A DNA stretch of 64,000 bases from Cupriavidus gilardii (lineage in GTDB: Bacteria; Pseudomonadota; Gammaproteobacteria; Burkholderiales; Burkholderiaceae). Location of the stretch: assembly GCF_013314895.1 (NCBI RefSeq), contig NZ_JABTYE010000021.1, positions 1-64,000 on the forward strand, in the 5' to 3' direction. The notes under the pieces were generated by a model, which worked only from the letters and a program-made list of their open reading frames with translations, had not been told where the DNA came from and did no database searches. Shown piece by piece: positions 28,719-36,982 of this stretch; position 1 is the stretch's first letter, and every line of letters begins with the position of its first letter. The position numbers and the translations under genes are program-made.

Positions 28719-29975
28719 TCACATCACCTTGTCCGGCTTGCCCTCGTTGCCCGCGATGAACGGGCTCCACGGCTGCGCGCGCAGGGGCTTCGGCGTCTTC
28801 CACACGACCGAGAACTGCCCGTCGCCCTTGACCTCGCCGATCATCACCGGCTTGTACAGATGGTGGTTCTCGCCCATCGTCAGCGTGAAGCCGCTAGGTG
28901 CCTTGAAGGTCTGGCCGATCATCGCGGCGCGGACCTTGTTCGGGTCAGTGGTGCCGGCCTTCTTGACCGCCTGCGCCCACATATGGATGCCGACGTAGGT
29001 TGCCTCCATCGGGTCGTTGGTCACACGCTTGTCGCCGCCCGGCAGATTGTTCGCCTTGACCCAGGCCGCCCATTGCTTCTTGAAGGCCTCGTTCTCCGGG
29101 TTCTTGACCGACATGAAGTAGTTCCATGCGGCCAGATGGCCGACCAGCGGCTTGGTGTCGATGCCGCGCAGCTCTTCCTCGCCGACGGAGAACGCCACCA
29201 CCGGCACATCCTTGGCCTTCAGGCCGGCGTTGCCCAGTTCCTTGTAGAACGGCACATTGGAATCGCCGTTGATCGTCGAGATCACCGCGGTGCGGCCGCC
29301 CTGCGAGAACTTCTTGATATTGGCGACGATGGTCTGGTAATCGCTGTGGCCAAACGGCGTGTAGACCTCCTCGATATCCTTGTCGGCCACGCCCTTGCTC
29401 TTCAGGAAGGCCCGCAGGATCTTGTTGGTGGTGCGCGGGTACACGTAGTCGGTGCCCAGCAGGAAGAAGCGCTTGGCGCCGCCGCCCTCCTTGCTCATCA
29501 GGTATTCGACAGCGGGAATGGCCTGCTGGTTGGGCGCGGCGCCGGTATAGAAGACGTTCTTCGACATCTCCTCGCCCTCGTACTGCACCGGATAGAACAG
29601 CAGCGCGTTCAGTTCCTCGTAGACCGGCAACACCGACTTGCGCGACACCGAGGTCCAGCAGCCGAAGGTCACCGCGACCTTGTCGTTGCTGATCAGCTGG
29701 CGCGCCTTCTCGGCGAACAGCGGCCAGTTCGACGCGGGATCGACCACCACCGGCACCAGCTTGCGGCCCAGCACGCCGCCGCTCTTGTTGATCTCGTCGA
29801 TCGCCATCAGCGCAACGTCCTTCAGCGACGTTTCCGAGATCGCCATCGTGCCCGACAGCGAATGCAGCACGCCCACCTTGATCGGCTCTTTCGATTGCGC
29901 GAATGCCAGCGGGCTGGTACCGATCATCGCCGCGGCGGCCACCGCCGACAGCCTCAACATTTCCCGTCGTTTCAT
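28719..29975 (-). CDS. urtA: Urea ABC transporter substrate-binding protein UrtA
   Basis: 418 residues. The N-terminal signal MKRREMLRLSAVAAAAMIG ends near AFAQS; the Arg pair hints at Tat export. The mature start KEPIKVGVLHSLSGTMAISE is typical of UrtA, as are LVPVVVDPASNWPLFAEKAR, CWTSVSRKSVLPVYEELN and AEATYVGIHMW-like (here MEATYVGIHMWAQAV). It binds urea in the periplasm. It is the first gene of the urea operon behind a sigma-54 promoter. Confidence 0.96.
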   Translation of the reverse strand: MKRREMLRLSAVAAAAMIGTSPLAFAQSKEPIKVGVLHSLSGTMAISETSLKDVALMAIDEINKSGGVLGRKLVPVVVDPASNWPLFAEKARQLISNDKVAVTFGCWTSVSRKSVLPVYEELNALLFYPVQYEGEEMSKNVFYTGAAPNQQAIPAVEYLMSKEGGGAKRFFLLGTDYVYPRTTNKILRAFLKSKGVADKDIEEVYTPFGHSDYQTIVANIKKFSQGGRTAVISTINGDSNVPFYKELGNAGLKAKDVPVVAFSVGEEELRGIDTKPLVGHLAAWNYFMSVKNPENEAFKKQWAAWVKANNLPGGDKRVTNDPMEATYVGIHMWAQAVKKAGTTDPNKVRAAMIGQTFKAPSGFTLTMGENHHLYKPVMIGEVKGDGQFSVVWKTPKPLRAQPWSPFIAGNEGKPDKVM

Positions 29976-30026
29976 TGCAGCTCCCTAGCTTGTGTTCGAG
30001 GAACAACGCACCCCGGGAGGGACTTC

Positions 30027-30042
30027 TGCAACTAGCGTGCCA
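30027..30042 (-). promoter_or_regulatory. Sigma-54 (RpoN) promoter of urtA
   Basis: On the minus strand TGGCACG, four bases, TTGCA: an essentially perfect -24/-12 element (GG and GC ten bases apart). Initiation would be near 30016, about 40 bases before the urtA ATG. Sigma-54 control fits nitrogen-limited expression of urea uptake and urease. Confidence 0.85.
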
Positions 30043-30044
30043 CC

Positions 30045-30070
30045 AAAAAAGAACGCGGCATCAAGCCGCG
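30045..30070 (-). terminator. Intrinsic terminator of the upstream MaoC gene
   Basis: On the minus strand CGCGGC, loop TTGAT, GCCGCG, then TTCTTTTTT. It ends two bases before the sigma-54 element, so it insulates urtA from read-through. Confidence 0.88.
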
Positions 30071-30093
30071 TAGGAGTCTGCCTTGACATCGCC

Positions 30094-30108
30094 GCACCGT
30101 GGCGGTGC
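30094..30108. promoter_or_regulatory. NtrC-like binding site 1
   Basis: GCACC-GTGGC-GGTGC is an exact match to the NtrC dyad GCACY-N5-GGTGC. Its centre is about 85 bases upstream of the predicted urtA start, the normal range for a sigma-54 enhancer. Confidence 0.7.
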
Positions 30109-30119
30109 GCCGGCGCTTT

Positions 30120-30134
30120 GCATCACGATGGTGC
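30120..30134. promoter_or_regulatory. NtrC-like binding site 2
   Basis: GCATC-ACGAT-GGTGC matches the NtrC dyad at nine of ten arm positions. Its centre is 26 bases from that of site 1, about 111 bases upstream of the predicted start. A further palindrome of GCGGTGC, GAC and GCACCGC is at 30146-30162 with different spacing. Confidence 0.55.
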
Positions 30135-30171
30135 GATGTCGCAAAGCGGTGCGACGCACCGCGCCGGGGCG

Positions 30172-30651
30172 TCAGGAATAGCGCCGGCTGATCGATTCCG
30201 CGACGCAGACCGGTCGGTCGCTGCCTTCGCGTTCGATGGTGACCTCCCAGGTCGACTGTGCGCCGACCAGGTCCGGTGCATTGGGCGGCGGCGCGATGCG
30301 CTCCACCTTCAGCAGCTTGATGCGCGCGCGCAGCCGGCTGCCGACCGGCACCGGCGCGGTGAAGCGCACGCGATTCAGGCCGTAGTTGACGCCGATCTTG
30401 ACGCCCGGCATCTGCATCGCGCTCTGCATCAATGCCGGCAGCAGCGACAGCGTCAGAAAGCCATGCGCGACCGGCGCGCCGAACGGCGACTCGCGCCGCG
30501 CACGGTCGGGATCGACGTGAATCCATTGGTGGTCGCCGGTCGCCTCGGCGAACAGGTTGACCTGGTGTTGGGTGATCTCGGTCCAGTCGCTGACGGCGAC
30601 CTCCTGCCCTTGCAGGCTTTCCAGCTCCTCCAGCGAAGCGATGGTGCGCAT
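30172..30651 (-). CDS. MaoC-family (R)-specific enoyl-CoA hydratase-like protein
   Basis: 159 residues with a hot-dog fold. The hydratase-2 motif FAEATGDHQWIHVDPDRA (catalytic Asp and His) is intact, followed by SPFGAPVAHGFLTLSLLP. Expected reaction: reversible hydration of trans-2-enoyl-CoA to (R)-3-hydroxyacyl-CoA. It lies downstream of a second MaoC gene and two acyl-CoA dehydrogenases on the same strand, so these may act on one acyl-CoA substrate. Confidence 0.9.
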   Translation of the reverse strand: MRTIASLEELESLQGQEVAVSDWTEITQHQVNLFAEATGDHQWIHVDPDRARRESPFGAPVAHGFLTLSLLPALMQSAMQMPGVKIGVNYGLNRVRFTAPVPVGSRLRARIKLLKVERIAPPPNAPDLVGAQSTWEVTIEREGSDRPVCVAESISRRYS

Positions 30652-30666
30652 GGTGTCTCCTTGTCG

Positions 30667-30738
30667 AATGAGGTGGCCGACGATGTGGCCGGCAATGCGG
30701 CCGACGATTTAGCCAATGATGTGAGCGGTGTCGTGGCG
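30667..30738. repeat. Degenerate 12-bp tandem repeat between MaoC genes
   Basis: About six 12-bp units related to GACGATGTGGCC fill the spacer between the two MaoC genes (AATGAGGTGGCC, GACGATGTGGCC, GGCAATGCGGCC, GACGATTTAGCC, AATGATGTGAGC, GGTGTCGTGGCG). No ribosome site or gene is associated. Confidence 0.7.
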
Positions 30739-30745
30739 GAGCGGC

Positions 30746-31198
30746 TCAGGCGGGCCGGCGGCCGTACATGCCCATGCCCTTGACGGTGCAGACCAGCTCG
30801 CCGCGCTGGTTGACCGCCTCCCACTGCGTGTGCACGACGCCGCGATCGGGCTTGGACTGCGACGGGCGCTTGTCCAGCACCGAGACGAACACGGTCAGCG
30901 TATCGCCGGCATACACGGGCTTGAGCCAGCGGATCTCGTCGACGCCGGGCGAGCCCATGCTCGCCGACTTCGACGTCATGTTGTCGACCAGCATGCGCAT
31001 CATCACCGCGCAGGTCATCCAGCCGCTCGAGATCAGGCCGCCGTAGATGCTTTTCTTTGCCGCGTCCTTGTCGACGTGGAAGGGCTGCGGATCGTATTGC
31101 GTGGCGAAGCTGACGATCTCGTCCTCGGTGATCAGCCGCGAGCCGAGCTCGCGCCGGCTGCCGACGACGAAGTCTTCGAAGTATTGGGTGTCGGACAT
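30746..31198 (-). CDS. MaoC-family dehydratase-like protein
   Basis: 150 residues, hot-dog fold. ITEDEIVSFATQYDPQPFHV contains the Asp, but the residues around the active site (QYDPQPFHVDKDAA) differ from the other MaoC protein; GGLISSGWMTCAVMMRMLVD is the conserved helix. It is probably an enoyl-CoA hydratase or dehydratase of the same pathway as its neighbours. It is preceded by copy 3 of the hairpin repeat. Confidence 0.88.
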   Translation of the reverse strand: MSDTQYFEDFVVGSRRELGSRLITEDEIVSFATQYDPQPFHVDKDAAKKSIYGGLISSGWMTCAVMMRMLVDNMTSKSASMGSPGVDEIRWLKPVYAGDTLTVFVSVLDKRPSQSKPDRGVVHTQWEAVNQRGELVCTVKGMGMYGRRPA

Positions 31199-31230
31199 GG
31201 GGTCTCCTGAGTCCTCGTATCGAATGTGTT

Positions 31231-31358
31231 CCCCCTCTCCCCCTCTCCCCCTCAGGGGGAGAGGGTCGGGGAGAGGGGGTGGTGCCGATCGCCATCGGTA
31301 CGACGAGCGCCCCTGCCCTCTCCCCCGCCCCTCTCCCGCACGCGGGAGAGGGGAGAAA
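31231..31358. repeat. Modular hairpin repeat, copy 3 (B then A)
   Basis: Module B (31241-31265 plus G-rich tail) comes first and module A (31329-31352, loop CACG-type) second, the reverse of the order in copies 1 and 2 although each module keeps its orientation. It occupies most of the 231-base gap between an acyl-CoA dehydrogenase and the MaoC gene; no gene is seen in this gap. Confidence 0.85.
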
Positions 31359-31429
31359 ACCCTGAATGCAAAAAGCCGCGCCAGACATCACTGTCCGAGC
31401 GCGGCTTGTCTTGCCTCAACGGCTGGCCA

Positions 31430-32548
31430 TCATGCCGCCTGCTGGAATTCCGGCAGGCTGGCGAAGCGGCCAAGATGGTGGTCGACATCGCCGAACGTCG
31501 TGTTGATCAGCGTCAGCCGCTTGAACATGTGCGCGGCCGGCAGTTCGTCGGTCACGCCCATGCCGCCGTGGATCTGCACCGCTTCCTGGCCGACCGTGCG
31601 CGCGGCCTGGCCGACCCGCGCCTTCGCGGCGGACACATAGCGGCGGCGCTCCTCGGGGCTGGCTTCGTCGAAGCGCGCCGCAGCCAGCAGCGTGATCGAG
31701 CGCGACTGCTCGGCGTGGATAAACATCTCGACCATGCGATGCTGCAGCGCCTGGAAGCGCGCGATCGGCACGCCGAACTGCTGTCGCGTCTTGGCGTACT
31801 CGATGGTGGCGGCGGTCAGCGTGTCCATCACCCCCACGGCCTCGGCGCACAGCAGCACCGCGGCGTAGTCGGCCACCTGCTCGAGCAGATCCCAGCCCTT
31901 GCCTTCGGCGCCGAGCAGCTCCCCGGCTGCGTCCTGGAACGTGATGTCGGCCGCGTGCAGATTGTCGATGGTGCGGTAGTCGCGGATGGTGACGCCCGGG
32001 CCCCTGGCATCGACCAGGTACAGCGAGATGCCGTCCTGGTCGGCGTTGCCGCCACCGGTGCGTGCCGACACCACCAGCTTGTCGGCCTGCCCGCCGTGGA
32101 TCGCCACGACCTTGGTGCCGTTCAGCTTGCCGCCCTTGGCGGTCACGCGCACGTCGTTCAACGCGTAGCGCGCCTCGCGCTCGTTGAACGCGGTGGCCAG
32201 CTTGATTTCGCCGCCGGCGACCTGCTCCAGCACGGTGTCCTGGCCGCCGGCCTGCTTCAGCGCGTAGGCGGCAGTTACCGTCGCCAGGTACGGCTCGACC
32301 ACCAGGCCGCGGCCCAGCTCCTGCATCACCACCATCATGTCGATGGCGGTCCCGTTGAAACCGCCCTGCGCTTCGGGCACCGGCAGCGCCGTCAGGCCGA
32401 GTTCGACCAGCGCGCTCCAGGCCGCTTCGCTGTAGCCGAGCTCGCTCTTGTAGGCCTTCTTGCGGGACTCGAAGTCGTAGCTCTTGTCGATGAAGCGGCG
32501 TACCGCGTCAGCCAGTTGCTTCTGCTCGTCGCTGAGATTGAAGTTCAT
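31430..32548 (-). CDS. Acyl-CoA dehydrogenase, PimD-like small subunit
   Basis: 372 residues. The N-terminal helical domain begins MNFNLSDEQKQLADAVRRFI; the middle domain is short and shows a relaxed FAD segment (KLATAFNEREARY); the C-terminal domain has YAKTRQQFGVPIARFQALQH and QIHGGMGVTDELPAAHMFKR. It resembles PimD, the small subunit of pimeloyl-CoA dehydrogenase, and lies 13 bases after a PimC-like gene, so a heteromer is likely. True substrate unknown. Confidence 0.85.
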   Translation of the reverse strand: MNFNLSDEQKQLADAVRRFIDKSYDFESRKKAYKSELGYSEAAWSALVELGLTALPVPEAQGGFNGTAIDMMVVMQELGRGLVVEPYLATVTAAYALKQAGGQDTVLEQVAGGEIKLATAFNEREARYALNDVRVTAKGGKLNGTKVVAIHGGQADKLVVSARTGGGNADQDGISLYLVDARGPGVTIRDYRTIDNLHAADITFQDAAGELLGAEGKGWDLLEQVADYAAVLLCAEAVGVMDTLTAATIEYAKTRQQFGVPIARFQALQHRMVEMFIHAEQSRSITLLAAARFDEASPEERRRYVSAAKARVGQAARTVGQEAVQIHGGMGVTDELPAAHMFKRLTLINTTFGDVDHHLGRFASLPEFQQAA

Positions 32549-32561
32549 GGTTCCTGTCTCC

Positions 32562-33764
32562 TCACAGCCCCAGGATCATCTGGCTGATGATGTTCTTCTG
32601 GATTTCGTTGGATCCGCCGTAGATCGAGGTCTTGCGGAAGTTGAAGTAGTACGCGGCCAGCGGCGCGGCGTCGTCGTAGCCGGTCACCGCATGCTCGGTC
32701 TCGCACTCCAGGTAGTCGCGGTCGAACGGTTGCGCGTACGGGCCGACGGCTTCGACCATCAGCTCGGTCAGCAGCTGCTGGATCTCGGTGCCCTTGATCT
32801 TCAGCAGCGAGGCCTCGGGGCCGGGCCCCTTGCCGGCGCTCTCGCTCGACACCACGCGCAGCACGGTGATCTCGAGCGCCATCAGTTCGATTTCCAGCGC
32901 GGCGACCTTGGCGCCGAACACCGGATCTTCGAGCAGCGGCTTGCCGTTCTTCTGCTGCTGGCGCGCGATGCGCTTCAGGAAGCCGAGCTCGCGCTTCGAA
33001 TTGCCCACGCGGGCAATGCCGGTGCGCTCATGGCCGAGCAGGTACTTCGCGTACGTCCAGCCCTTGTTCTCTTCGCCGACGCGGTTTTCGACCGGCACCT
33101 TGACGTTGTCGAAGAAGACCTCGTTCACCTCGTGGTCCTCGTCGAGCATGATGATCGGACGCACGGTGATGCCGGGCGTCTTCATGTCGATCAGCAGGAA
33201 GGAGATGCCCTCCTGCTTCTTGGCTTCGGGATCGGTGCGGACCAGGCAGAAGATCATGTCGGCGTGCTGGCCGAGCGTGGTCCAGGTCTTCTGACCGTTG
33301 ACGATGTAGTGCTTGCCGTCCGGAGTCAGTTCGGCACGGGTCTTCAGCGAGGCCAGGTCCGAGCCCGAGCCCGGCTCCGAGTAGCCCTGGCACCACCAGT
33401 CGGTGCAATCGAGGATGCGCGGCAGATAGTACGACTTCTGCTGTTCGTTGCCGTACTTCATGATCACCGGCGCGACCATCGCGACGCCGAAGGGCAGCAC
33501 GCCGGGCGCGCCGACGCGGGCATTTTCCTCGTCCCAGATATGGCGCTGGGTGGCATTCCAGCCGGTGCCGCCGTACTCGACCGGCCAGTGCGGCGCCGAC
33601 CAACCCTTGCCCGCCAGGATCTTGTGCCAGCGGACCAGATCGTCGCGGTTGGGCCGGCGGTGATTCAGAATCTTGGCGCGAATGTCCGCCGGCAGGTTGG
33701 CTTCCAGCCAGCTGCGCACTTCCTCGCGGAAGGCGTTGTCGGCCGCCGTGTAGTTGAGATCCAT
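32562..33764 (-). CDS. Acyl-CoA dehydrogenase, PimC-like large subunit
   Basis: 400 residues. MDLNYTAADNAFREEVRSWL, WPVEYGGTGWNATQRHIWDE, GYSEPGSGSDLASLKTRAEL (FAD site), VNGQKTWTTLGQHADMIFCL and the C-terminal SIYGGSNEIQKNIISQMILG. The pattern matches the large subunit of pimeloyl-CoA dehydrogenase-type pairs. The ATG at 33764 is chosen because it starts the conserved N-terminus. It is the first gene of the dehydrogenase-MaoC set. Confidence 0.87.
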   Translation of the reverse strand: MDLNYTAADNAFREEVRSWLEANLPADIRAKILNHRRPNRDDLVRWHKILAGKGWSAPHWPVEYGGTGWNATQRHIWDEENARVGAPGVLPFGVAMVAPVIMKYGNEQQKSYYLPRILDCTDWWCQGYSEPGSGSDLASLKTRAELTPDGKHYIVNGQKTWTTLGQHADMIFCLVRTDPEAKKQEGISFLLIDMKTPGITVRPIIMLDEDHEVNEVFFDNVKVPVENRVGEENKGWTYAKYLLGHERTGIARVGNSKRELGFLKRIARQQQKNGKPLLEDPVFGAKVAALEIELMALEITVLRVVSSESAGKGPGPEASLLKIKGTEIQQLLTELMVEAVGPYAQPFDRDYLECETEHAVTGYDDAAPLAAYYFNFRKTSIYGGSNEIQKNIISQMILGL

Positions 33765-33853
33765 GCCCGTCTCCAGTGATGCCGGCTGCGGCCGGCAAAT
33801 TGTTCTGGCCAACGCGCCGTCGCACCGGCGCGAAGGCGGGCACGGGACGCGAT

Positions 33854-34306
33854 TCAGTGAGCCGTCTGCTTCAGCGCATCCGGCACCACGAGCGGAAACG
33901 TTTCGATGCCCTCCTCGGCGAGCGCCTGCACTTCCTCCGGCGACGCCGTCCCGCGGATGCCGCGTTCCGGTGCCTCGTCGTAATGCATGCGCCTGGCCTC
34001 CTCGGCAAAGCGCGGCCCCACATCCTCGGTCTGCGCCAGCACCTGCCTGACCGCCTTCAGATACAGCGATTGCAGGGCAACCTGGACCGCCTGTGCCTGC
34101 TGCCCCGGCGCCTGCGGCGTCGGCTGGCGCTCGGCCGCACCGGACAGATTCAGGCGCGGGGCGCTGGGCAGCCGCGTCACCGCGTGGTCGCCGCAGACAG
34201 GACACTGAACGAGATCGCGAGAGATCTGCGATTGCGCATCGTCCTCCGAAGCAAACCAGCCTTCGAACCGATGGTCATGCGCACAGCGCAGGTCGAGCAC
34301 CTTCAT
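33854..34306 (-). CDS. DUF1178 family protein
   Basis: 150 residues. MKVLDLRCAHDHRFEGWFAS and LVQCPVCGDHAVTRLPSAP hold three cysteines in a zinc-ribbon-like arrangement (one CxH and one CxxC). The C-terminus ARRMHYDEAPERGIRGTASP is strongly conserved in this family. Function unknown. It is 89 bases upstream of the PimC-like gene and common next to acyl-CoA dehydrogenase or NUDIX genes in Burkholderiales. Confidence 0.88.
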   Translation of the reverse strand: MKVLDLRCAHDHRFEGWFASEDDAQSQISRDLVQCPVCGDHAVTRLPSAPRLNLSGAAERQPTPQAPGQQAQAVQVALQSLYLKAVRQVLAQTEDVGPRFAEEARRMHYDEAPERGIRGTASPEEVQALAEEGIETFPLVVPDALKQTAH

Positions 34307-34452
34307 GATGTTTCCAGCCCGTCAAAGCAATATTAGCCGTGAATCGCAAATTTGTGAACGGTCGTTCTAATTTTTTCCTGACCGCTGCCAGCCCAAGGGC
34401 CGGCGTCTGGGGAAGATGGTAGCGCGCCGGGGAATTTAAAGGTGGGCAGTCC

Positions 34453-35097
34453 TCAGCCGGGCACCCTCTGCTCCCCCGGCTGCCAGGCGCCCGACAGCAC
34501 CTTTTCCAGCCAGAACGCGCCGATGATGGTCTTGACGTCGGTGATGCGGCCCTGGCGGACCCAGTCGATCACCTGGCCGGCCGGCACGATCAGCGTTTCC
34601 AGGAATTCGCCGTCGTCGAGCGCCGCCTCGCCGGCGGTCAGGTCGCGCGCCAGGAACAGGTCGATGAACTCGGTCGAATACGAGATCACCGGATGGATTC
34701 GGGTCAGATAATCCCAGCGCGCGGCGCTGTAGCCGGTTTCCTCGCGCAGTTCGCGCTCGCCGCAGCGCTGCGCCCCTTCCTCGGGATCGAGCTTGCCCGC
34801 CGGAAACTCCAGCATCACCTCCCGGACCGCATAGCGGAACTGGCGCTCGAGCAGCACGGTGCCGTCGTCGAACAGCGGGATCATCATCACCGCGCCGGGG
34901 TGCTCGACATACTCGCGGCCGGCCTGCTTGCCGTCGGGCAGCCGCACGATGTCCTGCTTCAGCGTCAGAAACTTGCCCCGGTGCAGCGTCGCGGACGCCA
35001 GCGGGACTTCCGTCAGATGGTCGTCGCCGCCGGCGTCGAGCGCTTCGGGGGAGACCAGGGGGGCAGCCTTGGAGGCTTTCGATTGGGATGACGACAT
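34453..35097 (-). CDS. Nudix hydrolase, ADP-ribose pyrophosphatase type
   Basis: 214 residues. The Nudix box is GKLDPEEGAQRCGERELREETGY, split as GKLDPEEG and RELREETGYSA, with the catalytic Glu pair. EYVEHPGAVMMIPLFDDGTV and QFRYAVREVMLEFPAGK match the ADPRase subfamily. Expected reaction: ADP-ribose to AMP and ribose 5-phosphate. The first 30 residues are low-complexity. It follows DUF2818 on the same strand. Confidence 0.9.
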   Translation of the reverse strand: MSSSQSKASKAAPLVSPEALDAGGDDHLTEVPLASATLHRGKFLTLKQDIVRLPDGKQAGREYVEHPGAVMMIPLFDDGTVLLERQFRYAVREVMLEFPAGKLDPEEGAQRCGERELREETGYSAARWDYLTRIHPVISYSTEFIDLFLARDLTAGEAALDDGEFLETLIVPAGQVIDWVRQGRITDVKTIIGAFWLEKVLSGAWQPGEQRVPG

Positions 35098-35145
35098 GAA
35101 CGCTCCGGGATGGCGAGGCCGCCGAAGGTCATGCCGGGTTCGGCG

Positions 35146-35454
35146 TCAGCTCGCGCGATGTTTGACCAGATACTGCCAGGTGTAGCCGGGGAAGGCGAAC
35201 ACCAGCATCAGGCAGGCGGTGATCGCGTAGAACTGCCAGCCCTGGGCAAAGCGGTTGCCCAGGCCGGCCTCGACGGCGAAACCGACCGCGCCGACCAGCA
35301 GATAGTAGACGATCAGCTCGGCGAGCCGCATCCAGAACGGCTTGCGCGGCTTGCCGAGCGGGATCACCGCGAACAGGCGCTGGTTGACGAACGGCAGATT
35401 GGCACAGGCCAATGCCAGCAGGATGACAAACCAGCCGCCCGCGGATGCGCTCAT
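35146..35454 (-). CDS. DUF2818 membrane protein
   Basis: 102 residues with about three membrane helices (WFVILLALACANLPFV, AELIVYYLLVGAVGFAVEAG, FYAITACLMLVFAFPGYTW). Genes of this family usually sit directly after nuoN in betaproteobacteria, as here with a 34-base gap, which suggests a role in complex I assembly or the nearby membrane; no function is established. Confidence 0.88.
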   Translation of the reverse strand: MSASAGGWFVILLALACANLPFVNQRLFAVIPLGKPRKPFWMRLAELIVYYLLVGAVGFAVEAGLGNRFAQGWQFYAITACLMLVFAFPGYTWQYLVKHRAS

Positions 35455-35488
35455 TGCGGTTTGCGTGGTGTTCGCGTGGGCCGGGGGC

Positions 35489-36964
35489 TCAGGCGCCCAG
35501 CGTGGTGCGCACGACCTGGTAGCACAGGTTCATCAGCGCGGCCGGGAAGATGCCCAGCACGACGATGACCAGGCCGTTCAGGCTCAGCAGCGAACGCAGA
35601 CCGCCCGATGCCTCCAGCACTTCCTCGCCGGCCGGCACGTCGAAGTACATCAGCTTGACGATGCGCAGGTAGTAGAACGCACCGATCAGCGAGAACAGCA
35701 CCGCCACCACGGCCAGCCACGACATGCCCGCGGCGACCACGGCTTCGAGCACGGCCAGCTTGGCGTAGAAGCCCACGGTCGGCGGAATGCCGGCCAGCGA
35801 GAACATCATCACCAGCATCAGCAGCGCGAACCACGGGTTCTTGCGCGACATGCCGCGCATGTCTTCCAGCGTTTCCGCCTCGAAGCCCTTGTTGGTGCGC
35901 AGCAGGATGATGCCGAAGGTCCCCAGCGTGGTCAGCACATAGGTGACCGCGTAGAACATCGCCGAGCCGTAGGCGCTGGCGGCACCGTCGGTCTGGCCGC
36001 CCGCCACACCCGACAGCATGCCGAGCAGCAGGAACCCCATGTGCGAGATGGTCGAATACGCCAGCATCCGCTTCAGGTTGCTCTGCACGATCGCGGTCAG
36101 GTTGCCGATCGCCAGCGACACCACCGCCAGCACCGACAGCATGATCTGCCAGTCCACCGCCAGCGGCAGCAGGCCCTCGACCAGGATGCGCAGCGTCATT
36201 GCGAAGGCGGCCAGCTTCGGCGCACCGGCAATCAGCAGCGTCACCGCGGTCGGCGAGCCCTGGTAGATGTCCGGAATCCACATGTGGAACGGCGCGGCGC
36301 CCAGCTTGAAGGCCAGGCCGGCGACCAGGAACACCACGCCGAAGGCCAGCATCGTCGTGTTGACGCGGCCGGACTCGACCACGCGGAACACTTCGCCAAG
36401 ATTCAGCGAACCGGTGGCGCCGTACATCATCGACATGCCGTACAGCAGGAAGCCCGAGGCGAGCGCGCCCAGCACGAAGTACTTCATCGCCGATTCCGAC
36501 GTCACGCGCGAATCGCGGCGCAGCGCGACCAGCGCGTAGGACGACAGCGACAGCAGTTCCACGCCAAGGTAAAGCGTCAGGAAGTTGTTGCCGGTGATCA
36601 TCACGATCTGGCCGCCCAGCGTGAACAGCGCCAGCATGTAGAACTCGCCGGCGTACAGGTCACGATCGCCGAGGTAGCGGCGCGTATAGACCAGCGTCAC
36701 GAACAGCGCCAGCGCCGAGAACGACGACAGCACATTGGCCATCGGGTCGATCACCGCCAGGTTCGAGAAGGCGTAGTGGGTCTCGCCGCTGGCCGCGTTC
36801 AGGCCGAACCAGACGGTCAGCACCAGCGTGATCAGCAGCGACAGCGGATAGGCGACGCTCGAGCGGCTCTTGCCGCGCGCCAGGTCGATCCAGTTGACCG
36901 CCGCGATGGCGATCGCGAGGAAGATGATCGGGGCGACAGCGGCCCAATTCGTGGTCGATTCCAT
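35489..36964 (-). CDS. nuoN: NADH-quinone oxidoreductase subunit N
   Basis: 491 residues, antiporter-like membrane subunit with about 14 helices. Conserved charged residues lie within helices: GVELLSLSSYALVALRRDSR (Glu of TM5), FKLGAAPFHMWIPDIYQGSP (Lys of TM7), LKRMLAYSTISHMGFLLLGM. It takes part in proton pumping by complex I. Last nuo gene, 18 bases after nuoM. Confidence 0.97.
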   Translation of the reverse strand: MESTTNWAAVAPIIFLAIAIAAVNWIDLARGKSRSSVAYPLSLLITLVLTVWFGLNAASGETHYAFSNLAVIDPMANVLSSFSALALFVTLVYTRRYLGDRDLYAGEFYMLALFTLGGQIVMITGNNFLTLYLGVELLSLSSYALVALRRDSRVTSESAMKYFVLGALASGFLLYGMSMMYGATGSLNLGEVFRVVESGRVNTTMLAFGVVFLVAGLAFKLGAAPFHMWIPDIYQGSPTAVTLLIAGAPKLAAFAMTLRILVEGLLPLAVDWQIMLSVLAVVSLAIGNLTAIVQSNLKRMLAYSTISHMGFLLLGMLSGVAGGQTDGAASAYGSAMFYAVTYVLTTLGTFGIILLRTNKGFEAETLEDMRGMSRKNPWFALLMLVMMFSLAGIPPTVGFYAKLAVLEAVVAAGMSWLAVVAVLFSLIGAFYYLRIVKLMYFDVPAGEEVLEASGGLRSLLSLNGLVIVVLGIFPAALMNLCYQVVRTTLGA

Positions 36965-36982
36965 GATTCGTTCTCTCCCTGC

